Positions 34,579 to 44,700 of a stretch of 64,000 bases of DNA are shown piece by piece (positions within the stretch are counted from its first letter, which is position 1; every line of letters starts with the position of its first letter). The notes under the pieces were generated by a model. That model was not told the DNA's origin. It searched no databases and worked only from the letters and a program-made list of their open reading frames with translations. A program made the translations under genes and the position numbers. This stretch comes from Streptomyces qaidamensis (GTDB lineage Bacteria; Actinomycetota; Actinomycetes; Streptomycetales; Streptomycetaceae), in assembly GCF_001611795.1 (NCBI RefSeq), contig NZ_CP015098.1, forward strand, positions 8,928,001 to 8,992,000, written 5' to 3'.

Positions 34579-35541
34579 ATGGCACGACACTTCAGAGCCG
34601 GCGCGGCCGGCCTGGCCGTCCTCGGCCTCACCCTCACGGCCTGCGGAGGCGCGAAGGTCGGCGACGACAGCGCGGCCGGCTCGGGCAGCTCGGGCAAGTG
34701 CGGCACCTTCAACCTCGCGATCAACCCGTGGGTGGGCTACGAGGCGAACGCGGCGGTCCTCGCGTACGTCGCCGAGCACGACCTCGGCTGCAAGGTCGAG
34801 CAGAAGGACCTCAAGGAGGAGATCGCCTGGCAGGGCTTCGGCACGGGCGAGGTCGACGCCGTCGTGGAGAACTGGGGCCACGACGACCTGAAGAAGAAGT
34901 ACATCACCGATCAGAAGACGGCCGTCGATGCCGGCCCGACCGGCAACAAGGGCCTCATCGGCTGGTACGTGCCGCCGTGGCTGGCGAAGGCGCACCCGGA
35001 CATCACCGACTGGAACAACCTCAACAAGTACGCCTCGAAGTTCAAGACCTCGGAGTCGGGCGGCAAGGGGCAGCTCCTCGACGGCGACCCGTCGTTCGTC
35101 ACCAATGACGAGGCGCTGGTCAAGAACCTGAAGCTGGACTTCAAGGTGGTGTACGCGGGCAGTGAGACCGCGCTCATCCAGGCCTACCGCAACGCCGAGA
35201 AGAACAAGCAGTGGGTGATCGGCTACTTCTACGAGCCGCAGTGGTTCATGTCCGAGGTGCCGCTGAAGAAGGTCAGCCTGCCCGAGTACAAGGAGGGCTG
35301 CGACGCCGACGCGGAAAAGGTCGCCTGTGACTACCCCGTGTACGAACTCGACAAGATCGTCAGTGCGAAGTTCGCCAAGTCGGGCAGTCCGGCCTATGAC
35401 CTGGTGAAGAACTTCACCTGGACGAACGAGGACCAGAACACCGTGGCCAAGTACATCGCGGTGGACAAGATGGCGCCCGAGGCCGCGGCGAAGAAGTGGG
35501 TCGAGGCCAACCGCGGCAAGGTCGACGCCTGGATCAAGTAG
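34579..35541 (+). CDS. proX: Glycine betaine-binding lipoprotein
   Basis: This is a 320-residue substrate-binding lipoprotein of the OpuAC/ProX family. A lipobox LTAC follows a hydrophobic signal (GLAVLGLTLTAC), so Cys22 would be acylated at the outer face of the membrane. Conserved parts include NPWVGYEANAAVLAYV and VENWGHDDL, and aromatic residues in WYVPPWL and EPQWFMSE could form the betaine-binding cage. It closes the betB-proVWX run and is followed by a strong hairpin. Confidence 0.92.
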   Translation: MARHFRAGAAGLAVLGLTLTACGGAKVGDDSAAGSGSSGKCGTFNLAINPWVGYEANAAVLAYVAEHDLGCKVEQKDLKEEIAWQGFGTGEVDAVVENWGHDDLKKKYITDQKTAVDAGPTGNKGLIGWYVPPWLAKAHPDITDWNNLNKYASKFKTSESGGKGQLLDGDPSFVTNDEALVKNLKLDFKVVYAGSETALIQAYRNAEKNKQWVIGYFYEPQWFMSEVPLKKVSLPEYKEGCDADAEKVACDYPVYELDKIVSAKFAKSGSPAYDLVKNFTWTNEDQNTVAKYIAVDKMAPEAAAKKWVEANRGKVDAWIK

Positions 35542-35574
35542 ACCGCGGGAACACCCGTGTGAGTCCGGCCGGAG

Positions 35575-35610
35575 AGGCCCGGCAGGCTGTGTCGTCAGCC
35601 TGCCGGGCCT
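35575..35610. terminator. Terminator after proX, 15-bp stem
   Basis: AGGCCCGGCAGGCTG (35575-35589) pairs perfectly with 35596-35610 across a 6-base loop, followed by a short T-rich GGTTTT. It ends the transport operon before the dimethylglycine promoter. Confidence 0.85.
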
Positions 35611-35702
35611 CGTGGTTTTGCGCTGTTTCCTCCCCGTCGTGCCCGGGTGTTTTTCCGGCGTCGCGGACCCCTTGACACGCCGATGCGCGGCGGGCACATT
35701 GA

Positions 35703-35738
35703 GTTGCGCAACCTGAACCCTGTTGCGTAGACAGCAAC
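35703..35738 (+). promoter_or_regulatory. Paired IclR-type operators before dimethylglycine oxidase
   Basis: GTTGCGCAACCTGAACC (35703) and GTTGCGTAGACAGCAAC (35722, perfect arms) are 17-mers 19 bp apart. TTGACA at 35672 and CACATT at 35695 with a 17-bp spacer form a near-ideal promoter ending 2 bp before the pair. Confidence 0.82.
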
Positions 35739-35768
35739 TGGATCGCTTTCAACGTCGGAGGTGCGGCG

Positions 35769-38207
35769 ATGGCGGGACCCCGGGTGGTCATCATCGGAGC
35801 GGGCGTCGTGGGGGCGGCGCTCGCCGACGAGATCTCCGCGCGCGGCTGGACCGAAGTGACCGTGGTCGACCAGGGCCCACTGCCCGCCACCGGGGGCTCG
35901 TCGTCGCACGCCCCGGGCCTGGTCTTCCAGACCAACCCCTCCAAGACCATGACCGAGATGGCCCGTTACACCGTCGAGAAGTTCTGCTCCCTCGACGTCG
36001 ACGGGCAGCCCTGCTTCCTCCAGGTCGGCGGCCTGGAGGTGGCCACCAGCCCGGAGCGCGTCACCGAACTGCAGCGGCGCCACGGCTGGCTGGCCTCCTG
36101 GGGCATCGAGTCCCGGCTGCTGACCACCGAGGAGTGCGTCGCACAGCACCCGCTCGTCGACCCGGACAAGGTCCTCGCCGGCCTCCACGTGCCGACGGAC
36201 GGCCTCGCCAAAGCGGTCCTCGCCGTGGAGGCGCAGATCCGCCGGGCCACCGAGCGCGGCGTCCGCTTCCTCGCCCGCCACGAAGTCCTCGACGTCCGGC
36301 AGGCCGAGGGCGAGGTGACCGGCGTCCTGACCGACCAGGGCGAGATCCCCGCCGACATCGTCGTCTGCTGCGCCGGCATCTGGGGCCCGAAGATCGCCCG
36401 CATGGCCGGCATGAACCTCCCGCTCACCCCGCTCGCCCACCAGCTCGCCTGGACGGGCCCGGTCCCGGCTCTGGCAGGCCAGACCGAGGAGGCGGTCCGC
36501 CCGATCCTGCGCCACCAGGACGCCGACCTCTACTACCGCGACCGCTTCGACGGGCTCGGCATCGGCTACTACGGACACCGCCCGATGCCGATCTCAGCCG
36601 ACGACATCCTCTCCGTGGACGAGTCCGACGCGATGCCCTCCGTCCTGAAGTTCACCGAAGAGGACTTCGAGAAGGCCTGGACCGAGACGCAGTCACTCCT
36701 GCCCGCGACGAAGGACGCCAAGGTCGAGGAAGGCATCAACGGCCTGTTCTCCTTCACCACCGACGGCCTGCCCCTGCTCGGCGAATCCCCCGACGTCAAG
36801 GGCTTCTGGGTCGCCGAGGCCGTCTGGGTCACGCACTCCGCCGGCGTCGGGCGGGCCATGGCCGAGTGGCTGGTCGACGGCTACTGCTCCTCCTTCGACC
36901 TGCACGAGTGCGACGTCAACCGCTTCGAACCGCACCAGCTCTCGCCGGAGTACGTGCTGGCCCGCGACTGCCAGAACTTCGTCGAGGTCTACGACATCCT
37001 CCACCCCCTCCAGCCGTCGGGGGACCCGCGCCCGATCCGCACCAGCCCGTTCCACACCCGCCAGCAGGAGCTGGGCGCCTTCTTCCTGGAGGCGAACGGC
37101 TGGGAGCGGCCCCAGTGGTACGAGGCCAACGCCGGCCTGGTCGAAGGCCGTTCCATCGTCACCCCCAACGACTGGGCCGCGCGGTACTGGTCGCCCATCG
37201 TCGCCGCCGAGGCCCAGACCACCCGAGAGACCGTCGCCATGTACGACATGACGGCCCTCAAGCGGCTGGAGGTCAGCGGGCGCGGCGCCGGCGAGTTCCT
37301 GGAGCGGCTGTGCACCGGCAAGGTCGCCAAGTCCGTCGGCTCGGTGACGTACACGCTGCTCCTCGACCACGACGGCGGCATCCGCAGCGACGTCACCGTC
37401 GCCCGGCTGGCTCCCGACCTCTTCCAGGTCGGCGCCAACGGCAACCTGGACCTCGACTGGTTCACCCGGCACCTCCCCGCCGACGGCACGGTCCAGGTGC
37501 GTGACATCACCCCCGGCACCTGCTGCATCGGCCTGTGGGGGCCGCGCGCCCGCGACGTCCTCCAGCCGCTCACCGACGCCGACTTCTCGGCGACCGGCCT
37601 GAAGTACTTCCGCGCCCAGCGCGCCCACATCGGCTCCGTGCCCGTCACCGCGATGCGCCTGTCGTACGTCGGCGAGCTCGGCTGGGAGCTGTACACCACC
37701 GCGGACCTGGGCCAGAAGCTGTGGGACACGCTGTGGCGGGCGGCCGAGCCGCTGGGCGGGATCGCGGCCGGGCGGGGCGCGTTCAACAGTCTCCGCCTGG
37801 AGAAGGGCTACCGGTCCTTCGGCACGGACATGACGTACGAACACGACCCGTACGAGGCCGGCGTCGGCTTCGCCGTGAAGCTCGACAAGGACGACTTCGT
37901 CGGAAAGGCGGCGCTGGAGCGGCGCAAGGCCGATGTACGGCGGAAGCTGACCTGTCTCACGATCGACGACCCCGAGGCCGTCGTCATGGGCAAGGAGCCG
38001 GTGTACGACGGGGACTGTGCGGTGGGGTACGTCACCAGTGCGGCTTATGGCTACACGATCGGCAAGGGCATCGCCTATGCGTGGCTGCCGGTGGAGCTGG
38101 CCGCTCCGGGGACCGTTGTGCACATCGGGTACTTCGACCAGTCCGTCGAGGCGGTCGTGGCTGAGGAGCCCTTGTTCGATCCGACGATGTCGCGGCTTCG
38201 TGGCTGA
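35769..38207 (+). CDS. Dimethylglycine oxidase/dehydrogenase
   Basis: The 812-residue flavoprotein has an N-terminal D-amino-acid-oxidase fold with FAD motif VVIIGAGVVGAALADEI and the HAPG segment near the covalent-His position (SSSHAPGL). A linker domain and a C-terminal GCV_T-like tetrahydrofolate-binding domain (about residues 430-800) follow. Its length matches actinobacterial dimethylglycine oxidase. It removes a methyl group from dimethylglycine to give sarcosine, passing the carbon to tetrahydrofolate. The ATG at 35769 has GGAGG upstream. It heads the folD-glyA-sox run. Confidence 0.9.
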   Translation: MAGPRVVIIGAGVVGAALADEISARGWTEVTVVDQGPLPATGGSSSHAPGLVFQTNPSKTMTEMARYTVEKFCSLDVDGQPCFLQVGGLEVATSPERVTELQRRHGWLASWGIESRLLTTEECVAQHPLVDPDKVLAGLHVPTDGLAKAVLAVEAQIRRATERGVRFLARHEVLDVRQAEGEVTGVLTDQGEIPADIVVCCAGIWGPKIARMAGMNLPLTPLAHQLAWTGPVPALAGQTEEAVRPILRHQDADLYYRDRFDGLGIGYYGHRPMPISADDILSVDESDAMPSVLKFTEEDFEKAWTETQSLLPATKDAKVEEGINGLFSFTTDGLPLLGESPDVKGFWVAEAVWVTHSAGVGRAMAEWLVDGYCSSFDLHECDVNRFEPHQLSPEYVLARDCQNFVEVYDILHPLQPSGDPRPIRTSPFHTRQQELGAFFLEANGWERPQWYEANAGLVEGRSIVTPNDWAARYWSPIVAAEAQTTRETVAMYDMTALKRLEVSGRGAGEFLERLCTGKVAKSVGSVTYTLLLDHDGGIRSDVTVARLAPDLFQVGANGNLDLDWFTRHLPADGTVQVRDITPGTCCIGLWGPRARDVLQPLTDADFSATGLKYFRAQRAHIGSVPVTAMRLSYVGELGWELYTTADLGQKLWDTLWRAAEPLGGIAAGRGAFNSLRLEKGYRSFGTDMTYEHDPYEAGVGFAVKLDKDDFVGKAALERRKADVRRKLTCLTIDDPEAVVMGKEPVYDGDCAVGYVTSAAYGYTIGKGIAYAWLPVELAAPGTVVHIGYFDQSVEAVVAEEPLFDPTMSRLRG

Positions 38208-38235
38208 GTCGTCGTCTGCGAGTGCGTCGTGGCTC

Positions 38236-38270
38236 GTCGCGCAGTTCCCCGCGCCCCTCAAAGGGGTGTT
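38236..38270. repeat. Dispersed Streptomyces-type intergenic repeat
   Basis: The segment around GCGCAGTTCCCCGCGCCCCT matches a short GC-rich repeat that I recall in many Streptomyces intergenic regions. It forms a weak CCCCT/AGGGG hairpin. It sits in the 95-bp gap between the dimethylglycine oxidase gene and folD, where it may attenuate or separate transcription. Confidence 0.5.
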
Positions 38271-38302
38271 CGGCTACACCCTCGTTGGAAGGAACCCTTG
38301 AG

Positions 38303-39163
38303 GTGACTGCACAACTCCTCGACGGCAAGGCGACCGCAGCCGCCATCCGGCGTGAACTCGCCGAGCGCGTCGCCAAGCTGACCGCGACCACCGGCCGGGC
38401 ACCGGGACTGGGGACCGTCCTGGTCGGTGACGACCCCGGCAGCCACGCCTACGTCGGCGGCAAGCACCGGGACTGCGCCCAGGTGGGGATCGCCTCCATT
38501 CGGCGGGAGCTGCCCTCCGACGCCTCTCAGGAGCAGGTCGAGGAGACGATCGACGAGCTCAACGCCGACCCCGCCTGCACCGGCTACATCGTCCAGCTCC
38601 CGCTGCCCCGTCCCCTGGACGCCAATGCCGTGCTGGAGCGCATGGACCCGGCCAAGGACGCCGACGGACTGCACCCCGTCAACCTCGGCCGCCTCGTCCT
38701 CGGTGTCGAGGCGCCGCTGCCGTGCACCCCGCGCGGCATCGTCGAACTGCTCCGCCGTCACGACGTGCCGCTCGCCGGAGCGCGGGTGTGTGTGATCGGG
38801 CGGGGCATCACGGTCGGGCGGCCGATCGGGCTCCTGCTCACCCGCCGCTCCGAGAACGCCACCGTCACCCTCTGCCACACCGCAACCAAGGGCCTGGCCT
38901 GGCACGTACGCGAGGCGGACATCGTCGTCGCGGCCGCCGGCTCGCCCGGACTGATCACCAAGGACATGCTGCGCCCCGGCGCGGCCGTCCTGGACGTCGG
39001 CATCACCCGCACCGACCAGGGCCTGGTCGGAGACATCCACCCGGACGCCGCCCAGGTCGCCGGATGGCTGGCGCCGATGCCCGGGGGCGTGGGCCCCATG
39101 ACCCGTGCCATGTTGCTCGCCAATGTCGTCGAGGCCGCCGAGAGGAACGCGAACGCCGTATGA
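38303..39163 (+). CDS. folD: Methylene-THF dehydrogenase/cyclohydrolase
   Basis: This is a 286-residue FolD, which oxidises 5,10-methylene-THF through methenyl-THF to 10-formyl-THF. Conserved parts are the Y-X3-K dyad (YVGGK), IVQLPLPRPLD, the NADP loop GRGITVGRPIG and PMPGGVGPMT. The GTG at 38303 follows GGAAGGA by about 9 nt. It overlaps glyA by ATGA. In this operon it disposes of the one-carbon unit taken from dimethylglycine and sarcosine, passing it to PurU at 46.5 kb. Confidence 0.93.
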   Translation: MTAQLLDGKATAAAIRRELAERVAKLTATTGRAPGLGTVLVGDDPGSHAYVGGKHRDCAQVGIASIRRELPSDASQEQVEETIDELNADPACTGYIVQLPLPRPLDANAVLERMDPAKDADGLHPVNLGRLVLGVEAPLPCTPRGIVELLRRHDVPLAGARVCVIGRGITVGRPIGLLLTRRSENATVTLCHTATKGLAWHVREADIVVAAAGSPGLITKDMLRPGAAVLDVGITRTDQGLVGDIHPDAAQVAGWLAPMPGGVGPMTRAMLLANVVEAAERNANAV

Positions 39164-40443
39164 ACGCGCTGAACACCCCCCTGGCGGAGCTGGACCCCGA
39201 GGTCCACGCCGCGCTCCGCGCCGAGCTGCACCGCCAGCAGTCCACCCTGGAGATGATCGCCTCCGAGAACTTCGCGCCCTCCGCCGTGATGGAGGCCCAG
39301 GGGTCGGTCGCGACCAACAAGTACGCCGAGGGCTACCCGGGCCGCCGCTACTACGGGGGCTGCGAACACGTCGACGTCACCGAGCGGCTGGCCATCGAGC
39401 GTGTCAAGTCCCTGTTCGGCGCCGGCTTCGCCAACGTCCAGCCGCACTCGGGCGCCCAGGCGAACACCGCGGTCTTCTTCGCCCTGCTCCAGCCCGGCGA
39501 CACCGTCCTCGGCCTCGACCTCGCGCACGGCGGGCACCTCACGCACGGCATGCGCATCAACTACAGCGGCAAGATGCTCAACGTCGTGCCGTACCACGTG
39601 TCCGAGGCGGACAACCTCGTCGACATGGACGAGGTCGGGCGGCTGGCCAAGGAGCACCGCCCCAAGATGATCATCGCGGGCTGGTCGGCGTACCCCAGGC
39701 AGCTGGACTTCGCGGCCTTCCGCAGGATCGCCGACGAGGTGGGCGCCCTGCTGATGGTCGACATGGCGCACTTCGCCGGGCTGGTGGCGGCAGGACTGCA
39801 CCCGAGTCCCGTACCGCACGCCCACGTCACGACCACGACGACGCACAAGACCCTCGGCGGTCCGCGCGGCGGCGTCATCCTCACCAACGAGGCAGACCTC
39901 GCCAAGAAGATCAACTCTGCGGTGTTCCCCGGCATGCAGGGCGGCCCCCTGGAACACGTCATCGCCGCCAAGGCGGTGTCGTTCAAGGTCGCCGCGACAC
40001 CGGAGTTCGCCGAACGCCAGGCCCGGACGCTCGCGGGGTCCCGCATCCTCGCCGAACGCCTCACCCGGCCGGACGCGGCAGCCGCCGGAGTCAAGGTGCT
40101 GACCGGCGGCACGGACGTCCACCTCGTCCTGGTCGACCTGCGCGACTCCGAGCTGGACGGCCGCCAGGCCGAGGACCTGCTCCACGAGATCGGCATCACC
40201 GTCAACCGCAACGCCGTGCCCTTCGACCCGCGCCCGCCCATGGTCACCTCGGGCCTGCGCATCGGCACCCCCGCCCTGGCCACCCGCGGCTTCACCGAGG
40301 AGGACTTCGCCGAGGTCGCGGACGTCATCGCCCTCGCCCTCCAGCGGGCACCGGACGTGGCCGCCCTGCGCGCCCGCACCGAGGCCCTGGCCGCCAAGCA
40401 CCCGCTCTACCCGCACCTGTCCGAGGACGGAGACGCCCGATGA
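39160..40443 (+). CDS. glyA: Serine hydroxymethyltransferase
   Basis: The 427-residue PLP enzyme has the lysine motif TTTTHKTLGGPRGG, the N-terminal ENFAPSAVMEAQGS region and DMAHFAGLVAAG. It converts glycine and methylene-THF to serine. It overlaps folD and soxB by ATGA at both ends, so translation of the three is coupled. Placed here it joins sarcosine-derived glycine and a methyl-derived carbon into serine, which the serine dehydratase at 51 kb can turn into pyruvate. Confidence 0.94.
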   Translation: MNALNTPLAELDPEVHAALRAELHRQQSTLEMIASENFAPSAVMEAQGSVATNKYAEGYPGRRYYGGCEHVDVTERLAIERVKSLFGAGFANVQPHSGAQANTAVFFALLQPGDTVLGLDLAHGGHLTHGMRINYSGKMLNVVPYHVSEADNLVDMDEVGRLAKEHRPKMIIAGWSAYPRQLDFAAFRRIADEVGALLMVDMAHFAGLVAAGLHPSPVPHAHVTTTTTHKTLGGPRGGVILTNEADLAKKINSAVFPGMQGGPLEHVIAAKAVSFKVAATPEFAERQARTLAGSRILAERLTRPDAAAAGVKVLTGGTDVHLVLVDLRDSELDGRQAEDLLHEIGITVNRNAVPFDPRPPMVTSGLRIGTPALATRGFTEEDFAEVADVIALALQRAPDVAALRARTEALAAKHPLYPHLSEDGDAR

Positions 40444-41672
40444 GCCCCCGCACCCCCGGCGCCGAGCTCCCCGAACACCCCGACTGGCTGTGGCGCAACC
40501 CCGAGCCCAAGCGCTCCTACGACGTCGTCGTCGTGGGCGGCGGCGGACACGGCCTGGCCACCGCCCACTACCTGGCGAAGAACCACGGCATCACCAACGT
40601 CGCCGTGCTGGAGAAGGGCTGGCTGGCGGGCGGCAACATGGCCCGCAACACCACGATCATCCGCTCCAACTACCTCTGGGACGAGAGCGCGGGCATCTAC
40701 GAGCACGCCCTCAAACTGTGGGAGGGCCTGGCGGACGAGCTCGACTACCCGATCCTCTTCTCCCAGCGCGGCGTCCTGAACCTCGCCCACAGTCTCCAGG
40801 ACGTCCGCGACAGCGTGCGCCGCGTCGAGGCCAACCGCCTCAACGGCGTGGACGCCGAGTGGCTCGACGCGGACGGCGTCAAGGACGTCTGCCCGATCGT
40901 CAACATCTCCCCGGACGTGCGCTACCCCGTCCTGGGCGCCACCTACCAGCCGCGCGCGGGCATCGCCAAGCACGACCACGTGGCGTGGGGCCTGGCCCGC
41001 TCCGCCGACGCCGCCGGGATCGACATCATCCAGAACTGCGAGGTGACCGGCCTCGACGTCGTCGGCAACCGGGTGGTGGGAGTCCAGACCACCCGGGGCC
41101 CGATCGTCGCGGGCAAGGTCGCGCTCTGCTCGGCGGGCCACACCTCGGTCCTGGCGGCCATGGCGGGCATCGACCTCCCCGTGCAGAGCCATCCCCTGCA
41201 GGCGCTCGTGTCGGAGCTGCTGGAACCGGTCCACCCGACAGTCGTCATGTCCAACGCGGTCCACGTGTACGTCAGTCAGGCGCACAAGGGCGAGCTGGTG
41301 ATGGGCGCCGGCATCGACGCGTACAACTCCTACACCCAGCGCGGCGCCTTCCACATCATCGAAGAGCAGATGGCGGCGGCCCTGGAACTCTTCCCGGTCT
41401 TCGCCCGCGCCCACGTCCTGCGCACCTGGGGCGGCATCGTCGACGTCAGTCCCGACGCCTCACCGATCATCGGCCTCAGTCCGGTCGACAACCTCTACCT
41501 CAACTGCGGCTGGGGAACCGGCGGTTTCAAGGCCACCCCCGGTGTCGGCTGGGTCTACGCCCACACCATCGCCCACGACACACCGCATCCGCTGAACGCC
41601 CCCTTCTCGCTCGACCGTTTCACCACCGGCGCGCTCGTCGACGAGCACGGCGCGGCCGCGGTGGCCCACTAG
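40440..41672 (+). CDS. soxB: Sarcosine oxidase beta subunit
   Basis: This 410-residue FAD/FMN-binding subunit has the dinucleotide motif VVVVGGGGHGLATAHYLAKNHG and the ARNTTIIRSNYLWDESAGIY segment typical of heterotetrameric sarcosine oxidase beta chains, plus the C-terminal NCGWGTGGFKATPG FAD loop. It carries out the amine oxidation step turning sarcosine into glycine. Its ATG overlaps the glyA stop (ATGA). The delta/alpha fusion follows 28 bp later. Confidence 0.93.
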   Translation: MSPRTPGAELPEHPDWLWRNPEPKRSYDVVVVGGGGHGLATAHYLAKNHGITNVAVLEKGWLAGGNMARNTTIIRSNYLWDESAGIYEHALKLWEGLADELDYPILFSQRGVLNLAHSLQDVRDSVRRVEANRLNGVDAEWLDADGVKDVCPIVNISPDVRYPVLGATYQPRAGIAKHDHVAWGLARSADAAGIDIIQNCEVTGLDVVGNRVVGVQTTRGPIVAGKVALCSAGHTSVLAAMAGIDLPVQSHPLQALVSELLEPVHPTVVMSNAVHVYVSQAHKGELVMGAGIDAYNSYTQRGAFHIIEEQMAAALELFPVFARAHVLRTWGGIVDVSPDASPIIGLSPVDNLYLNCGWGTGGFKATPGVGWVYAHTIAHDTPHPLNAPFSLDRFTTGALVDEHGAAAVAH

Positions 41673-41700
41673 GACCACTGGAAGCTTTGGGAGCCGATCC

Positions 41701-44700
41701 ATGCTGCTGATCCCCTGCCCGTGGTGCGGACCTCGCGACGAGGCCGAGTTCCACTACGGCGGCCAGGCCCATGTGCCGTACCCGGAGGCCCCGGCGTCCC
41801 TCACCGACGAGGAGTGGGCCCGCTACCTCTTCTTCCGCGACAACCCCAGGGGCCCCTTCGCCGAGCGCTGGACCCACACCGCGGGCTGCCGCCGCTGGTT
41901 CAACGCCGTCCGGGACACGTCGACGAACGAGATCCTCACGGTGTACCGGGCGGGGGAGGAGCGCCCGGAGACGGTTGAGCCGCGTTCGGTCACTCTGCAG
42001 CCGCGTCCAGCAATTCCAGCCCGTCCGGCGCTTGAGGACGAGGCCGTCCAGGCCGATACGGGGGTCTGGGAACAGAGCCCCCAGTGGGGTCCGGGGGCAG
42101 AGCCCCTGGTTTCGGGAAGGGGCGGGGCGGGGGAGAACAACCAGCCCTTCCGCCACCCCACCCGCGGCCGCATCCACCGCGACGAACCCCTCACCTTCAC
42201 CTTCGACGGCACCGAATACCAGGGCTGCAAAGGCGACACCCTCGCCTCCGCCCTCCTCGCCAACGGCGTCATCCAGACCGGCACCAGCATCAAACTGGGC
42301 CGCCCCCGCGGCATCTTCTCGGCCGGCGTCGAGGAACCCAACGCGGTCATCCAGATCGAGGAACCGTTCCCCGAGCCCATGCTCCCGGCCACCACCGTCG
42401 AGCTCTACGACGGCCTCGTCGCGACCAGCCTCCCCGGCCAGGGCCGCCTCGCCACCGAACCGGACCCGGCCCGCTACGACGCCGTGCACACCCACTGCGA
42501 CCTCCTGGTCGTCGGTGCCGGCCCCGCCGGCCTCGCCGCAGCGGCGGCCGCCGCCCGCTCCGGCGCCCGCGTCATCCTCGCCGACGACCAGCCGGACCCC
42601 GGCGGAAGCCTCCTCGGCACCGGCGAACTCCTCGACTGGGTGGCCGCGACGACCGCCCGGCTCGACGCCGCCCCGGACGTACGTGTCCTGCGCCGCACCA
42701 CGGTCTTCGGCTACTACGACGACAACCACCTGCTCGCCGTCGAGCGCCGCACCGACCACCTCGGCGCCGCGGCTCCCGGCAAGGTCTCCCGGGAACGCGT
42801 CCACCGCATCCGGGCCCGCCACGTCGTCCTGGCCACCGGCGCCCACGAACGCTCACTGGCCTTCGCGGACAACGACCGGCCCGGCGTGATGCTGGCCGCT
42901 TCGGCCCGCTCCTACGTCAACCGCCACGGCGTCCTGCCCGGCCGTCACGCGGTCGTCTTCACCACCAACGACAGCGCCTACGCGGTGGCGCTGGACCTCG
43001 CCGCGGCGGGCGTCGCCGTCGAGGCCGTGGTCGACACCCGTCCCGAGCCGGGGCAGTGGGCCGAGCGCACCCGCCGGGCCGGCATCGAGGTGCTGACGGG
43101 TCACGCCGTCACGGCCACGGAAGGCGCCGCCCGTCTCACCGCCGTGACCGTCGCCCCGTACGGGGAGACGACAGGGCGACGGGAGTTCGCCGCCGACCTG
43201 CTCCTGGTCTCCGGCGGCTGGAACCCGGTCGCGCACCTGTTCAGCCAGGCGGGCGGCAAGCTCCGCCACGACGAGGAGCTCGGCAGCTTCGTCCCCGACT
43301 CCTCACGCCAGGCCGTCGAGGTCGCGGGCGCCGCGAGCGGCGTCCTCGACCTGGCCCGAGTCCTCGTGCAGGGCGCGGCCGCGGGAGCCCGCGCGATCGA
43401 GGCCGAGGGCTACACCTCGGAGCCGCCCCGCCTGCCGCAGGTGGCGGCACAGCCGCAGACACCGCCCATGCCGGTGTTCACCGTTCCCGGCCGGGAAGGC
43501 GCCCCGCGCTTCGTCGACCTCCAACGCGACGTCACCGTCGACGACCTCGCCCGGGCGACCGGTGCCGGAATGCGCTCGGTGGAGCACACCAAGCGCTACA
43601 CCACGGCCGGCACGGCCAACGACCAGGGCAAGACCTCCGGCGTCCTGGCCAGCGGCGTCGTCGCCGAACTGCTCGGCGTGGACATCTCGGCGCTCGGCAC
43701 GACCACGTTCCGGCCGCCCTACACCCCGGTCTCCTTCGCCGCCCTCGCAGGCCGCGACCGCGGCGTGCTGAGCGACCCGGTCCGCACCACCGCCCTGCAC
43801 GAGTGGCACGTCGGGCACGGCGCTCTCTTCGAGAACGTCGGCCAGTGGAAGCGGCCCTGGTACTACCCCCGGGCCGGCGAGGAGATGGAGACGGCCGTGC
43901 TGCGCGAATGCGCCGCCGCCCGCGAGGGCGTCGCCTTCATGGACGCCTCCACCCTCGGCAAGATCGACGTCCAGGGCCCGGACGCCGCCGCTTTCCTCGA
44001 CCTGCTCTACACCAACATGATGAGCACCCTGAAGGTCGGCATGATCCGCTACGGCGTGATGTGCCGCCCGGACGGGATGGTCTTCGACGACGGCACCGTC
44101 ATCCGCCTCGACCAGGACCGCTACCTGGTCACCACCACGACGGGCAACGCCGCCACCGTGCTGGACTGGATGGAGGAGTGGCTCCAGACGGAGTGGCCCG
44201 AGCTGAAGGTCCACTGCACCTCCGTGACCGAACAGTGGGCCACTGTCGCCCTGGTCGGTCCGAAGTCCCGCGAGGTCCTCGGCTCGCTAGCACCCCAACT
44301 GGCCGTGGCCAACGACGACTTCCCGTTCATGGCGTGGCGGGACACGACGGTCGCGGGCATCGAGGCCCGGGTGTGCCGGATCAGCTTCTCCGGCGAACTG
44401 GCCTACGAGATCAACGTGTCGCCGTGGGAGGCCCTCGCCCTGTGGGAGGCGCTGTACGCGGCGGGCGCCCCGTACGGCATCACCCCGTACGGCACGGAGA
44501 CGATGCACGTCCTGCGCGCGGAGAAGGGCTATCCGATCGTCGGCCAGGACACCGACGGCACGGTGACGCCGCAGGACCTCGGCATGAGCTGGGCAGTGTC
44601 GAAGAAGAAGCCCGACTTCATCGGCAAGCGTTCCTTCGCCCGTGCCGACACCGTCCGCCCCGACCGCAAGCACCTGGTCGGTCTGCTCCCGGAGGACCCG

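Noticed and set aside
39105..41672. 855-codon plus-strand frame read as one protein
   Set aside because: The first 445 codons are an out-of-frame reading of glyA. Only the part from 40440 is a gene (soxB).
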